Part shown: positions 45,801 through 57,358 of the stretch, piece after piece | Position numbering within the stretch: position 1 is the stretch's first letter | How the letters are laid out: every line of letters starts with the position of its first letter | Assembly: GCF_042100115.1 (NCBI RefSeq) | Contig: NC_091272.1 | Coordinates: 5,146,001 to 5,210,000, forward strand | Direction of reading: 5' to 3' | Length of the DNA stretch: 64,000 nucleotides | From: Alternaria dauci | Taxonomy: Eukaryota; Ascomycota; Dothideomycetes; Pleosporales; Pleosporaceae | Program-made: the position numbers and the translations under genes | Notes under the pieces: generated by a model | What the model saw: only the letters and a program-made list of their open reading frames with translations | Databases searched by the model: none | What the model was told of the DNA's origin: nothing

Positions 45801-47465
45801 TATCGCGGGTTGAAGCGAGACAATTGCTATTATCGTGAGGCTTCTATTGTAGATCACCAAACTTCAAGCAACATCACCGTGGCAGTATTTTTGGCAGTGG
45901 CAACAACATCTACTGCGACCTTGTTTGTGGTGAGGGTTGTGAAGATGGCAGATGGTAGATGGCGACGATCGAGCACTGTCCGCCAGTGCGCAGCGCACCT
46001 GCCATCCAGCGCCAGTGCCCCGCAACACCACCAAAACACCATCACCACCGTCCACCCTTAGTAATCGTCTATCCAGACTCTACCACACTGCGCACACTTT
46101 CGGACATGGCAGAAAACGATCCTCTCGTTTCTCGCCACCAACCTGGCGGACCCTGACCTCCATATGCCGTGCAAGATTCCAAGGTTCTCAGCCGGACCCT
46201 GACGTCTGCCATGCCCCGCATCGCAATCCTCCCCGGACGATAAACAGAATTCTGCCGTCAAGAACCTTGGTGATAAGACGTCATGAGTATCAAGGCAAGC
46301 ACCCTGAATGTCCAAAAACACTTGACCAGGGCCCCGGCCCAGCTGACGATGATGTCGTCCTGGTTTTGTCGTGGGGCCAAAGGCCATGTATGTCAGACAG
46401 TGGCTTTGTGGCTCAGTATTGCACTTTGGCCTCGAAGCAGAAAGTGGCATGACAAGTCTGCGCAACTGCAAAATGCACTAGCAAGTGCGCAATGCAAGTC
46501 TCACCTTTGATACCGCGGGAGGGTGTATCAAACCCACAATTTGTCTTCGCCGGGCGAGCGTGAGGGTGCAGTGCGCGCCAGGCAGACATCAGGGTCCAGT
46601 CGCACACCTGCAAAATCTTGGAAACGAGGGTGTTCACGCACTCGTATCCCGCGCCGGCGATCAATATATTCCTGGCCACATGATGGGAAACTTGGCTAGC
46701 GATAAGACAAGGTGTTGCCAGGTGCCCTGGGTCGTGATTGGTCATGTTTAGGGCGTAGCAAAGGGAAGAGCCTTGAGGGAGCAGCCGAGGTGTGTGTCGT
46801 GTGGGAGTCATGGTTGAATCAAGAGCGTCGTGTGTGTGTGACTGTTTCAGTGTAATCTGGCTTGGTGGTTTCCAAGTGTGTGTGGAGTTAGACTTGCGCT
46901 ATCGGCAGAGCATCTTCCAGTTCGTTAGTTCCAAGTGCAAGAATACTGTGGAACTGATGTTAGGGTTCTTTTCAGGTAATGAGGCGAAGGCTCTTCATGA
47001 TGGCACAGTGATGTTAGGTGATTAGGAATTAGTTCCATTATTAGCTATCTAGCCAGATCCTAGTCTCCATCCAGCAACGTCATTCCAAGTTTCCTCCGCA
47101 TCACCAGGGTCCATTACCCTGGCGTGCATCATCCATTCCCCCCTCAACACCGCAAAGGTGGAGGCATGCAACTGTCTGATCCTCTCAAAGTATCATTCCA
47201 CCATTAACCTGCACGAACCTATAGCAAGTACAAGCAACGCAGAAGCAAAGCGTGCAATAGAGCATATATGAATGTGTTTGGTGGTGATGGTGGTGGCGCG
47301 CACCGGTGCGGAGCTTTTGCAGCGTCTGCCCGCGGATGTCGTGGTGGGATCGGAGCGTTTGGCCGCGCGGCCGCTCGGCCTCGTAGCCGTAGATGGTAGT
47401 GTGGGTATCGTATTATTTAATAGATCGTAGTTCGTAAGGGGCAAAGAAAGTCTCCAAGTCATCAT
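42840..47465. other. Gene-poor region of about 4.6 kb
   Basis: No frame with credible splicing or motif was found on either strand. Overlapping antisense frames and repeated in-frame stops suggest non-coding DNA. A CT-rich microsatellite lies at 43399-43430. Parts near 44200-46700 are GC-rich and might be long UTRs or non-coding transcripts; sequence alone cannot tell. Confidence 0.45.
43399..43430. repeat. CT/pyrimidine microsatellite
   Basis: A tract of CT dinucleotides interrupted by TTTC, 32 nt long. Confidence 0.85.
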
Positions 47466-48212
47466 TCATCGGTAGTAGCCAGAGGACCGGTGCTCGCGGA
47501 GGTCCCGTGTCGATGGCTCGCGAACCTCGACAGCGTAGTGCTTCGCAGCCCTGCGCTGCTTAGCAAGGTCCTCCTCGTAGAGGGAGCCGCGCTTGGAGCT
47601 GGGAGTGTTGCTGATCTCGGCGAGTGGTCGCTTTGGCCGGCTGGTGGTGTGCTGTGGCCAGTCGACGATCTCACCGTTGCGTGATCGTGATGATGACTTG
47701 GTCTTGGTCTTTGACTCCTGGTCAACCTTGACCGAGTGGCTTCGTCGGGGAGAGGCGGGTGCTGTGCGGGGAGCAACGTAGTAGCTGCGGTCCATGGAGA
47801 CGAATGGCTTGCGAGATCGGTGACGGATGCTGCGCTCAATGGCCTTGAGGAGGCTGCAGACTTCAACGTAACCGGCTGGGATCTCGACACGGACGAGCTT
47901 GTTGTCTTCCTCGACAGTTGAGTAGGTGGCTCCATCCGACTTTTGGTAGATGTAGCGGGCCACTTGCTGGGCGAGGCCGTGGCCGACCTCGCAGAGCTGC
48001 TCGTGGTTGCGGTGGACTTCGTAGGGGTTGTGGCAGTAAGCACACTTCCTGGCGTGCATCTCGAAGTGGTAGGCGGCCCAGCTCTCAGCGGTGTTGACAG
48101 GACGGGAGAAGGAGTCGACGGGGTCCTCGTAGAAGCCGACCACACGCTCCTTCTTGGCCTGGGAAGGCCGTGAGTGAACGATGGTCGGTTGGTTTGTGCG
48201 TGCGGAAGGCAT
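47466..48212 (-). CDS. Putative zinc-binding orphan protein, 248 aa
   Basis: A single exon from the first in-frame ATG (MPSARTNQPTIV) at 48212; the frame stays open further upstream without an ATG. The core, about residues 40-145, looks conserved and folded: WAAYHFEMHARKCAYCHNPY, then HEQLCEVGHGLAQQVARYIYQ and VRVEIPAGYVEVCSLLKAIERS. Its C-x2-C with nearby His/Cys suggests one zinc site. The C-terminus is basic and Ser/Arg-rich (TKTKSSSRSRNGEI, RPKRPLAEISN), including a possible nuclear signal. No named family is recognised. It sits alone in a gene-poor stretch, which could mean long regulatory flanks. Confidence 0.65.
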   Translation of the reverse strand: MPSARTNQPTIVHSRPSQAKKERVVGFYEDPVDSFSRPVNTAESWAAYHFEMHARKCAYCHNPYEVHRNHEQLCEVGHGLAQQVARYIYQKSDGATYSTVEEDNKLVRVEIPAGYVEVCSLLKAIERSIRHRSRKPFVSMDRSYYVAPRTAPASPRRSHSVKVDQESKTKTKSSSRSRNGEIVDWPQHTTSRPKRPLAEISNTPSSKRGSLYEEDLAKQRRAAKHYAVEVREPSTRDLREHRSSGYYR

Positions 48213-51200
48213 CTTGGGAGACGATGTGGGTGAGTTCTTCAGGATGGACTTTGGGTAAGCCGTCGTGACGTTGTTGCCAAGATACGGAATGGTGTTGGTC
48301 AAGTCACTCCCAGTGTGGGAGGGCTGCTGTGGTGTGGTGGTGATGTTGGTGTTGTGTTTTTGCTCAACGTGGTAGATGGTAGACTGGTGGTCGTGTGGAC
48401 AGCAGGTCGTAGTGGTTTCGAGCGTGTTGGTTTAGATGGAGGGTCCATGGTGGGCGCGGATGGCATGGAATATATGTCTCGATCCTGTACAGCGGCCGCA
48501 TGCCCAGGGTGTGGGTGGAAGCCTGAGCTAGGCCGGGGTTGCCTGTGACCATCAGCAGGGGCTAGGTTAGCACCTCCTAGCCTCCAAGACCAGGGGGGCC
48601 ATGGCCTGCTAGCGAGGGCGGTGACTGCAAATGCTCCTCTCCATCCGTGCATGACGACAATGTCTTGGGAACCGCCGCTAGAGGGCATGTTTCGTCAGTC
48701 AGAGGGCCGTCAACGGCCGCTGGTCGACGGCGCTGCCATTGGCGATGATGAGCTGTCGCTTCGCCAGAGAATGGGCCCACGAGTGCCAGCAACCGCCGCC
48801 CCGACTCCTGCCGCGCGTGTCAACGTGTTCAGTCGGGCAGGAGAACCCCTATGCTGTCTCTCCAACGACGCTGCTCGCTCGCTGTGCATGGCGTCTGGTT
48901 ATTCGACGCTGCGCCTCATGTCGCTGTCCGCGTTCGCAGCATCGTGGTGAAGGGCGTGGGCGGATGCCGTCGCTGCCTGTTTTCTCGAGGCATCAGCCAC
49001 GGCAGCCACACCCAATATGGACTAGCCCTGTTTTCTCCCCACCATCGCACCTGTCATTTGCGCAGCACTCGTACAATCTCACCGCTACACAAGTTCGCGC
49101 ATAGCCACACCCCTCCGCAGCCAATCCCTCAACTAATGCACACGATACAGTGGCTGTTGAGGGCTGGTGAAGGCCATGTGCAAGTTTGCGTGTCGCTGCG
49201 AAATTGCATCCTTGGTCGCTGCCATGGTTCAGACCGGCGGCTGCAACGCACAGCGGGACCCGCAACACCTCACCTAGGGCTGTGCTAAAGCGCATAGCTC
49301 CGTCTGCGCCCTTGAACGCACACCAGTCGAGGGCGCCGAAAGTGCAAAATGTTTGCGTGTCGCTCAAAGACTCATCAGACACGCTGCTACTCGACGCTTG
49401 CCGAGCAACGTGCATGGCGCTATTCACCCTTCGCTCGACCCGCCTGTCTCTTTCTGGCTGACCGGACTTTGGGCCCTCGTCATTCGTCAATTCGGCCCTC
49501 TGGTGACTCTTTTTCTCTACCGGCGCATTGGCACAGCAGTTCGCCCACTCTGTCAACGTGAACAGGCCCTATGTACCAATGTTTTCTCCGGTATACAGCA
49601 TGGCGTTTCATCACAGGAAACACGTTGACAAGCACCCGAATAGCATGTTTCAGGTCCAGCTGTCACTGTATTCTGCCCACGATGACTCAATTGCGCCCAA
49701 TTTGGGACTCTCGTGGTGTTTCTTTTTGGCGCCGTCTTATGACTCCCACCCTGACACGACGGTCGCCACTACCCGTACGTCGGAGCAAGGAATTCCAACT
49801 GCCAATTGCGCTCGCAACGGGTTTCAGGCACGGCTAAGTGGCACATGACCCGATCTCTGTTCTTGGCGAGAGTTTTCACGGCTTTCTAGCGCAATGCCGC
49901 TCATCATGACAGCCGCAAACACGAGTTCGGCTCTGCACCGCCACACAATCCCACTAGTTACACGATAGAAAATTCCATCGTCATTCTGCCCCTCTTGCGT
50001 CTGCATGCCCCCGTACTGAGACCCTCTTCCAAGTCTTGGGTGCATGAAGATTGGGGGGCGCCAACACCCGGTATCCAGAGTGAACCTACACTGTGGCGTC
50101 GCAGTCAGGGTCTACTGTAGCCTAGGATCCTACGCAGTCTTGGTCTCTGGTGATCGTGCTTCGGAGTGTACAATGTTCCGTCGCTCCTCGCGAGTTGTCT
50201 CAGCTGCCTTGCGGAAACCAAGCCTCGACGCACATGGTGCCGATAGACCCTTTGGCAACGTAATTTCCATGACCGGTTCATGATATCATTCGTTCCTCAT
50301 GGTCTGCTGATTTGACATCCGGTATATCGCGATCCGGATCGGACCATTGGCCTATCACCTTTGATGATGTCTAGGCAGCAAGTCCCCGCTCAGGCTGAGA
50401 ACGACGTATCGAGCGATGAAGCTCGGTGGGGCATATCAGAACAATCTGGCACCTCAAGTTTGGGTCAACTAGCGCTTCTGTTGCTTACTCAATGTTCTTG
50501 GAGAAGACCTTCAGCATGTGACTTCTTCGCGATCCATGCATGTGTCGCTGTACCTTTGACAAAATTAGCAATATACGCTACCGCCTGCAAGACTACTGAC
50601 CATGTTCGGTGTTCGTTGAGCCAATGCCCTTCGCGTTCGACCATCTAGCCATTTCTATACTGACAGTGCGTCAGGGTCCAGACAAGGTTGCGGGGCTATG
50701 TGGAGCGAGTTGGTCACGTGCAGTCCCTTTCATCCTCCAAAAACAACTAGCATCCGCCTCTTGAACATGGCGCTTACTAAAGCCATCGGAAACGAGCGAC
50801 AGAAGCAATCAGCGTTGCCTTGTTTCTAAATTTCCATATCGAGTCCGAAGTGAACCTGATCTGTTGCAGTAGTAAGCGACAAAGCTGACCAAGTTGACCG
50901 GTTGCTGGGCCTTTCATCAGCACAAACCTGTTCTTCACAAGACCGACCACCGCTGGGGGTTATCTTTCGGTCAGCTTGGGCTATGCGCCATCTGCTTGTC
51001 GCGCATTGTCTTTGGAAAAACTAAGCAGTGGCAAATACGCGTTTCGAGGCTCTCCACCTCAAGTGCGTCCGACGACGTCTTTACACTTAGCAACATGATC
51101 GCGTTTGGGATGTATTGATAGCTGATGAGCAGCGAAGAAGCGGTGCATGATCAGCTCACTGCTTACCTGTACACGCAAAGTCGCCATGAGGACCGTAAGC

Positions 51201-51700
51201 CGCTGACTACCCCACAATCTGGCGGTCGCGCCGTTTCCATTTATCGAGAGGTGCGTTACGCTCCTTGCTTTTCAAACTCAATCGCGCTCTAGACGATCGG
51301 AGATTTGTTTTGCAGATCCTCCGATCACCGCGAGAACTCGCGCAACTTGAGTTGCGGACAACGCCCGAAAGCTTCAAAGTACCACAACAACCACAAAATG
51401 CATAGAAGACGCAAGAGAAGGTCGACTTCTCCAAGATGATACGGTGAATTGACGACCAAGGCTGAGACACATGACCGCGCGTTTCAGCGGAACGGTAAGC
51501 CTTAGCCTGTTCCTGGGCTAGTTTGCGATCTGTGCTTCCACACCTCACACCGCTTTTCAGCGAAACTTTCAGCGAAGCGACAGATTTTGCTTGAAATACC
51601 TGCAGCCCCTTCGATTCTTGCAATTCTTTCTTTTCTAAAAACTTCGCCTTGACCGGTTACAGAAAGGAAACGACGCCGCAAAACAGAAAGAGAAGAGGAA
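48213..51700. other. Gene-poor region of about 3.5 kb, divergent promoters
   Basis: Lies between the divergent orphan zinc-binding gene and the MYND gene. Only short overlapping frames are present and no splice-consistent gene was found. It may contain long 5' leaders of both flanking genes. Confidence 0.45.
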
Positions 51701-52438
51701 ATGCCACCCCGAAGCGTGTGTTTGAATGTGTTTACGTCCAGTCTTGGCGATGGCAATGGAGCGGTGAACAATGGTCGACATTCGATTATGGACAGGAGGG
51801 ACAGCGCGCAGAGTGGTATGTTCGGATTCTTCAGAGTTGCAATTATACAGCTCGAAATCAGCGTTGCGATGCATACTGACCTGGCGATTAGACATTCCGA
51901 GACGGTCCTCTGACGGCTCTGTCGCATCGCAAGCCACACCGCCAACATCCACATCTCCTCTCTCGGCTTTCAACCGTCCCGAACTATTCCATTCTCTGCG
52001 TCCTATGGCCAGCACCGAGAGTTTGAACGGTTCTTTCACCAGCAAATGTAGGTTTGACCTCCTATCTTCAATTCCCATGTGGCGCGATGCAGGAACCCGA
52101 CATGATTCGCCACGCTACATTAGCGCGCACGCGTCGCTCCACTTTATCCCACAATTATCGCGGCCGCTTTCATGGCCTGGCACTTTACCAGCACTACACC
52201 CACTTCAAACATCATGATAACAACGTCGTACTAACATGCAACAGCCTGCACAACATGCTCTGGTGAACCCGCACGCCGCCGCTGCTCTCGCTGCAAGGCC
52301 GCTTACTACTGCGACCGCAACTGCCAAAAGTCGGACTGGAAGACCCACCGCAACGTCTGCGAGCCCATCACGCAGACCTACTCTGCACCTGCTACTCCCA
52401 ACTTCTCCAACCCTGCCAGCCCAACCAACGAGTCTTGA
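51701..52438 (+). CDS. Small MYND-type zinc-finger protein
   Basis: Three exons: 51701-51815, 51892-52047 and 52245-52438. They sum to 465 nt (154 residues). Introns are 76 nt (GTATGT...ACTGACCTGGCGATTAG) and 197 nt (GTAGGT...GTACTAACATGCAACAG). The MYND finger at residues 92-129 has all ligands: C92-x2-C95-x8-C104-x2-C107-x5-C113-x3-C117-x7-H125-x3-C129, with the typical YYC and CQ..DW..H features. The N-terminus is a Ser/Thr/Pro-rich disordered region. An alternative start at 51788 (MDRRDSAQS) is possible. MYND fingers bind proline-rich partners in regulators and methyltransferases. This one has no SET or other domain, so it is probably an adaptor (inference). Confidence 0.75.
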
Positions 52439-53148
52439 AGATGCGACGCTGGACGTGTAAGTTATCGCATAGCTACACCACCGCACATGTAAATCAGCCA
52501 ACGAAGTGGAGAACGAGGAAGGGGGCGTCCAGGATGGATTAACGGAAGTGATATCAAGAGCAGGACTTTGCTACGAACTAATGATACGAAACTCGACTGG
52601 AGATATAGGGAAAACTCGGGCGTTTGTGCTTTATCGGGTGTTTGGGGTTTACCATTTAGAAAGAGCGAAAGCATTCAATTGCACTGCATAGCGAAACTAG
52701 CGAAATCATACTCATTCTTAGCTTTCTTTTTTGGGGAGAAGTAACTCTTTCATGCGCCTTTGCGAAATGTGAGGTCGTAGGAAAGTAACGCGCGATGCTA
52801 GTTTCGGCAAGCGCGATTATGTGTGGACTACTTGCATATGTGGAGAGGTGCATCATTTTGGGAACGGGCGCTTAGATCATCATAATGCGGTTCTGTAATA
52901 TCGCCGTCGGGATGCGTCGCTGTTTACTGACTCGTTGCCGTACATATACGCTCACCGCTCCTCTCCTCAAAGCTTCCACAAGCCTACGTGTCATATTCCT
53001 TCGCGCGCTGATTGTTGAGTACCGTTGCGATGGTATGCTGTACGTGCGCCTTTCAGACTGCAATGATAGCGCACAGCATACCAGTTCTGCACATCTCTTT
53101 GCAGACAACTGGCTTGCATCGTTCATTCAGATAACGTAGGCTTGATCG
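52439..53148. other. Intergenic region, convergent 3' ends
   Basis: 710 bp between the MYND gene stop and the HET gene stop. Nothing else supported. Confidence 0.5.
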
Positions 53149-55358
53149 CTACACGATCGTGATCTCTTGGTCGATAGTGTCTTTCACCTCATCGGGATGG
53201 AGGTTTTCGAAGGAACCGATTCTCCGTACCGTATCTGGGCCAGCTGGGACTAGGATAAGGCCAGCGTACATCGATAACGAGTAGTGATCTCCAGGTTCTG
53301 ATTTATATCGGTCATAGCTTTTGGGCAGGCGACTCCTCAAAGGAGAACGTTTGCACAGCACTAATAGTACTGAATCACATGTGTTAGTCATCGATACTGT
53401 TCAACAAGCACAATGGAGCAGCGAGGAGAGCTTACAAACATATTTGTGGAAATGGTGATGATGTGTGTCCTCGATAAACAATTGTATCGGGGCTTCTGAG
53501 ACCTCGTTTGACCGTCCATGTGTAGTTGCTCCCTGGAAATAGGATGCGTAGAACCTTTCCAATGGCAGATCCTTACAAAGGCTCTTGGCATAGGTAAGTG
53601 TACAGTGAGTTTTTCCATTCTCATGCCTGGGGATGGAGCCGATAAGTATCTTCCCGTAGAGCGTGGTTATTGCTCGGGTTACTTCTCCGTATGGAACGTG
53701 TGCATTCTTGAACACAGATTCCACCAACACCAAAGTGCAGCAAGTTTCGCGTGGTCTCCAAAAGCGAACTTGATCATCCAAGGAAGCCCAGGACCATGAT
53801 GGTGCTCTGTAAATGTCACTGCGTCTACTTAGTTTCTTGTTGGATCCATACAATGCCGCCCATCCCAACTGTTTGATGAAACCATACTGCCAGATACCCG
53901 CATAGTACTCTCCAAGAACCGGGGCAAATCTTTCTGCTAAGGCTGCGATGGCAGGCAGTTTGTCGGTTTGTATGGACATAGCTCTTCTTGAATAATCACA
54001 GATTATTCTAGTCCATTGGATTAGGGCATCTTCTTGATTCTCTCCGAGTTGAGAGACTAACTTGAGCGTCTGTTCGTCCTGCCAACACATGCTCAACGGC
54101 TGACCCAGACCCACCACGCCTGCTGCACACTGCCATTCCAACGTGGCAGATGTGTACATGAGCAGTCGATTGGCCATCACTAGTTCTTGTAAAGCCCATG
54201 CTCGCTGGCCCAGTGGGTTTTGCAGCCTCGCAATATCCCTATGACGAGTATCAATCCTAGCACTGGCACTTCCAAATCGATTCAGCGAGACTCGAAATGG
54301 TATTTGAATGCTTGGAGATGTATCAGGTGAGCGTCGTTGGAGGAATCCATCTGCTGCATCCGCTGCGCTTGAAGCTAGGATTGTGACATGGGCCATACTG
54401 TATATTTTTGCCATAGACCCAATTTCACGGGGTTTGTCTTCCGGATCATCTTGGATAATGCACAGTGCGTCCACCTAAAAATAGTTAAATCACATTCGAA
54501 TCAAGAGTAGATGGATGTTGCGTGGAATGACGTGCTCCACATACCCATAGATATGGTATTGAAAGTGAACGTGTAACACTAATAGCGTCTTTGGTCGTCT
54601 GGGGGAGATCGTTGAGTTCCAAGTGTTGGGTTAGTGCCTCGATGTTATGTGACCGGAGTTGAGTTTGCGAGCCAGTTCCCCAACAATATGACAGTGCTGC
54701 GAACTTTCCAAAGGCTCCGGTGGTACGAATTATCTTGGGTGTGGCCACCTCAATGACACGTGTTGGGAGAGGTGAGTCAAGTTGCTCCGGACAGCACCTA
54801 TGGAGAGCACATTCTTTGAACCATCTTGAAATCTGTGCAGACGTCTTTGACGGAGTCAAATCTGTCTCAACCTCTCGGGCAGTGACTAGATGTGCTGCAA
54901 AGTTGTCGACTTCAGTAATGAAGTGAAAAAAAATATATAGCTGATATCATCGAAATCCGATTTGAGTTTGACAACGTAGAGAGTGCTTCCGGATGAGGTG
55001 AAATCATTTTCGACATCTGTACCCAACGTGATTGTGTAACTCTTGATAGGTAGTGAGCATGAATTTACAATCAGAAACTGTAAGTATGAGCACCATTGGC
55101 ATCCACTATCAGTGTTCACTTGTAGGTCGTCTTTTGCGATCTAAATCAGCCGTTGCGTTAGCGTATGTCTGGACAACGCAATTGACATGTTACAAGTCCC
55201 GAGAAAAGGACCCACGATAAGGTACTGACTTCGTATACCAATTCCATTCCCCCAAAGCGACCCAGCCTTTCAAAAGTTTCCGTATCGAAGACGTTCACCC
55301 AACAGAACTCGCAGACCATCGCCCGCACACGCTCGAGCGGCTCTGGTACGCGCATCAT
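53149..55358 (-). pseudogene. HET-domain (heterokaryon incompatibility-type) gene with a single-base frameshift
   Basis: Exons are 55358-55230, 55140-54545, 54474-53436 and 53369-53149. Splice sites are good (for example, GTATGTGG...ATTTTTAG joins PYLW to VDALCIIQDD). The HET motifs are clear: FAALSYCWG, PYLWVDALCIIQDD, MAKIYSMAHVTILAS, RAWALQELV and APSWSWASL. A zinc-like N-terminus (MVCEFCW, GCQWCSYL) and the C-terminal YAGLILVPAGPDTVRRIGSF segment complete it. The exons sum to 1985 nt, one base short of a multiple of three. The frame changes at an 8-base A run (plus strand 54926-54933). HET proteins trigger regulated cell death on non-self recognition. Either the gene is inactivated, or the run length is a sequencing error. 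Start codon 55358 directly follows an in-frame stop. Confidence 0.75.
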
Positions 55359-55665
55359 CGGCACTGACTATCGCAAAGGGATGTCGCTTAGCAGTATCAA
55401 CAGCGGCGGAATCAGCAAGGTATTGAGGTCGGGAAGGTTGGCACAAAGAAGGTGGGGTGGGCTGAAGAGGAAGGCTGAACCGTCTGAAGGCCGAAGTTGC
55501 GGGCGCTTGCCACGTGTGGAACGCCATCAATCTGGCGTATGACAAGGCTGCGGCAAGTCACGTTGTGTAAGATTACGACATGAAATCTGCACCAGATGTT
55601 CTGCGAGCTGCAAACACATGTACAACGGATTACTTAGTATCCATCGAAAATATGCCCAGAGGCTT

Positions 55666-57358
55666 TTACACGACTTGGCCGTAAGGCGCCGTTCCGCTAA
55701 GCTTGAAGTATCCCGGCTGCAGTGTCTGAAATACACCCGCAGGATCGTATTTTCTTGATACCTTATTCAGCTTGGCCACATTCTCCGCGCCATATCCTGA
55801 GATCACGGGCTGGTAAGGGCTACTATACGGCATGTACATGTAGTCATTGTACGCGCCCAGCTCTTTTGCCATGGCAACTGATGCACTCATAAAATCTTGT
55901 GCCGCTTTCAAAATAACTTTGTCGTCCTTCTCGTCACTCCACGACAGGTAAAAGAGAGCGTGAAATAGCGGACCATCGTCGGGATGGAGGCCAAGAGCAT
56001 TTCCGCCCTTTTTCTGCATGGCCCTAAGAGCGGGCTTGCTGAATGCCTGGAACGAGACACTGGGTGTACCGGCAGGAATGCCGGGCGCAATCTCGAAAAG
56101 ATGCTCGGTCATGCGCTTCATCAAGTCTGTGTTCAGCTTGAAGGACTGTGACCACATAGTCGTCCGAAAGCCATCTGGCATACTCTGGCTCAGACCAGGT
56201 GTCGTTTCAGCTAGACTGCAATTACGCGTGGTATCCGTGAGTGGAGAAAGCGAGAGGTACTCCTTCAGTATAGCGGGTGGGTTCGCTGGGTCGATTAGGT
56301 CAAAGTACTCGTACTCAGTGGATGCAATCTTGACGCCGCGAGAGTATGCGACGGCAACGAAGTGCGCAAGTTTGGTGTCGGTCTCGGCAGCCTCCACTGC
56401 GCTTCCAAATGCGTCGAACAGAGCGGGTGCGTACGTCGCATTGTACTGGCGTTTGCTCGAAAACATAAGGCCTTGAGGCAGGGTCTCGTAGTTAAAGATT
56501 GTGATGATGCCGAAGTTGTTTCCCCCGCCGCGAAGAGCCCAGTAGAGGTCTGGAAAAGTCTTTTGATTGACTGTGAGGATGATGCCTGATGCGGTAACGA
56601 TTTCGAACGAGGCAATGTTATCACACGCCAAGCCATACTCGTTAGTATGATGGCTGATACCTCCGCCCAGTGTAAGACCGCCTACTCCTACATATGCTGC
56701 CTATCCAGTATCAGTTATGGACGCGGAAGATACGTAGTTCAATATTTGACTTACTCGTCCACCAACGACGGCAAGATTGTAGGGTGTCAGGTAGTCGTAC
56801 ACCTCCTTCCATCGGTTGCCAGGGCCGACAGCAACAGATGTCCTGTCCGCAGAGAGCCGTTTTTGGTTCATATTGACCATATCGACAGTGATGCCACCCT
56901 CAATGCTAGAAGCACCAGAAAAGGCTGCATGACCTCCGCTCTTGACGGCAAAAGGGCATTGTGTAAGACGTGCGATCAAGACTAGGCTCGAGACTTCAAG
57001 AGCGGCGGTTGGGGTAAACGTGCAATAGGGCTCTACTTCGAGTTGCTGTATCGACCAGTACGTTGTTGGAGCAGTGTCGGATGTCTTTCCGGCTCCAAAG
57101 ACGAGCTTGAGAGAATCACACTTTCCGATGGTCAGTCAGTTGTAGACAAGAAAGGAAGTGCGAACTTACGGCTATCGAACAGCCCTTCGATGAAGACCTC
57201 GCCACGAGGCCAGCTAGCTCGGGTATGGCGGATATGTTCACGCCATTATCAATAAGAGCCTTCGTTACGTTGAAGTCGGCCGGCTCGAAGACAGCCTGGG
57301 CTGATGCTGTGGCAGCTACGGCAAGAGCGCCAAGAGACAATCTTTGAATGAATCCCAT
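55666..57358 (-). CDS. Secreted berberine-bridge-type (BBE) FAD oxidoreductase, copy 2
   Basis: Three exons: 57358-57170, 57120-56755 and 56700-55666. They sum to 1590 nt (529 residues), with introns of 49 and 54 nt. A signal peptide is evident (MGFIQRLSLGALAVAATASAQ). Both flavin-attachment residues are present: the His in FAVKSGGH and the Cys in YGLACDNIA. GVGGLTLGGGISHHT and the GGGNNFGIIT motif complete the FAD domain. The BBE tail is RKYDPAGVFQTLQPGYFKL. Compared with copy 1 at 26740, the intron positions and sequence are quite different, so it is not a recent duplicate. It is expected to be an extracellular oxidase of a carbohydrate or metabolite; the substrate is unknown. Confidence 0.9.

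Noticed and set aside
45952..46471. Overlapping 166-codon plus and 137-codon minus frames
   Set aside because: Mutually antisense, no motif, no splice-consistent extension on either strand.
47462..48145. 227-codon Ser/Thr/Arg-rich frame on the minus strand
   Set aside because: Alternative frame of the CxxC orphan gene; composition is that of a frame-shifted shadow.
48993..49556. 187-codon minus-strand frame
   Set aside because: Poor composition, no domain, no promoter-proximal context; not distinguishable from chance in GC-rich DNA.
54886..55119. Stand-alone 77-codon protein at the N-terminus of the HET locus
   Set aside because: It joins cleanly to the upstream CEFCW exon and is followed by HET sequence one base out of frame, so it is part of the frameshifted HET gene.
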